Positions 63,241-64,000 of a stretch of 64,000 nt of DNA are shown here, piece by piece (position 1 is the stretch's first letter; the number at the start of each line of letters is the position of its first letter). The DNA comes from Prosopocoilus inquinatus (lineage: Eukaryota > Arthropoda > Insecta > Coleoptera > Lucanidae). Position numbers and translations under genes: made by a program. The notes below the pieces were generated by a model that was given only the letters and a program-made list of their open reading frames with translations, searched no databases and was not told where the DNA came from. The stretch is taken from NCBI GenBank assembly GCA_036172665.1, contig CM069872.1, positions 25,424,001 to 25,488,000 on the forward strand, read 5' to 3'.

Positions 63241-64000
63241 CAGTCACTTGAAGTTATTTTACGTACTTTTTAAAACTTATTTAGTATTTTCTGCTCTTTA
63301 TAATGGGGAAGAGGACAAACTCTTTCCCCTACACCAAGGGCCCCGCAAATATTAAGGCCGCCTCTGCCTATATTTACTAATGTATTCTTATTATTACAAC
63401 TACATTACTACCTAATTAACGTTTGCTATAATTACTCTGAAGTACGGCTAAATTCAAAATTTTGAGGTGGCCTTTTGATGGGGTATATAAAAACAGAAAC
63501 TTATAAGATAAAGGAAAAATAATTCTAAAATTAGAAAAGAACGCTTGCCCAAAATTTTTTCCTCGCACGATTTCACATCTTGGAAGAAAATAGACAAAAA
63601 AAAGGCTCAGTTACTAGTTTTTATAAGCGATTTGATAACAGGTATCAAAATCTGATATCAGAGAAAACGATTCTAAACTGTACTCGCTTGTTTTTATTAC
63701 CGAAGCTTGTCATGAGTTTGCCGATTCCATCGCCATCTATGTTACATTAACGGATTTACCATAAGGACGTTTTCTCATATAAATGTATTGGATTTTCGTT
63801 TTTTGAGAGTTTCTCAAAAACTGTCGCATCATATTTATCTCAAATAGGAGAATTGCTTCTCTAGGTAGATTGAAGTAGACCTCCTAGTTTGGTGACATTT
63901 GATTAACGCGTAACGGAGAAACTCTCTGTGAAAGATTTGTTATCGCGCCCCCTTAATAAAATGAAACCCTACCATTAGGCAAATTAGGCAAAGAAATAGT
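63241..64000. other. Non-coding stretch, nothing identified
   Basis: A GC-richer patch at 63,300-63,370 (CTCTTTCCCCTACACCAAG) may be part of an unseen repeat. No frame or structure recognised; cut by the window end. Confidence 0.4.

Noticed and set aside
36089..64000. First bromodomain exon of polybromo
   Set aside because: Expected on this side, searched by eye for a PDYYEVV-like segment on the minus strand, not found; may be beyond the window or split in small exons.

Overview
The window looks like insect (possibly beetle) nuclear DNA: AT-rich, intron-containing, dense in transposable elements, with no bacterial-type gene organisation. The one clearly recognisable host gene is polybromo (PBRM1/BAF180 orthologue), on the minus strand. 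Twelve exons (36,088 down to 11,688; 3,472 nt, about 1,157 codons) join in frame and encode bromodomains 2-6 and both BAH domains. The first bromodomain and the C-terminal HMG box were not found, so the gene probably extends beyond both ends and much of the window may be its introns.

Layout. 1-11.7 kb: repeats, an LTR-like fragment (7.2-8.4 kb) and hairpin MITEs. 11.7-14.4 kb: six polybromo exons. 14.4-27.5 kb: a 13-kb intron holding a TIR element with a nested tRNA-type SINE, a Penelope-like element (PLE) joined to a ribozyme repeat, and a 4.9-kb palindrome of two nearly identical PLEs. 27.5-28.0 kb: two exons. 28.1-34.8 kb: an intron with a fold-back element carrying a hammerhead-ribozyme array, a second LTR-like fragment and a broken PLE. 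34.8-36.1 kb: four exons. 36-64 kb: no assured host gene, but a young, structurally complete Ty3/gypsy retrotransposon (40.7-45.3 kb), a second ribozyme array (47.8-49.0 kb), several fold-back/hAT-like elements, a 21-bp tandem array of CRE-like sites and two small unassigned coding candidates.

The most interesting signal is a 312-bp repeat carrying a textbook hammerhead ribozyme (stem I CUCUG/CAGAG, core CUGANGA, 5-bp stem II, GAAA, minimal palindromic stem III). It occurs at eight loci, as head-to-tail dimers, antisense-to-sense inverted arrays and short fragments. Five insertions have 9-12-bp target duplications, and one has a paralogous empty site in the same window. The PLE palindrome is likewise an antisense-to-sense pair inside one 13-bp target duplication. 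One locus joins a ribozyme unit directly to a 5'-truncated PLE. My inference is that these are retrozyme-like RNAs mobilised by PLE reverse transcriptase, with integration that often primes on both target strands and joins the two cDNAs head to head. All coordinates, alignments and splice sites were read by eye; no search was run.
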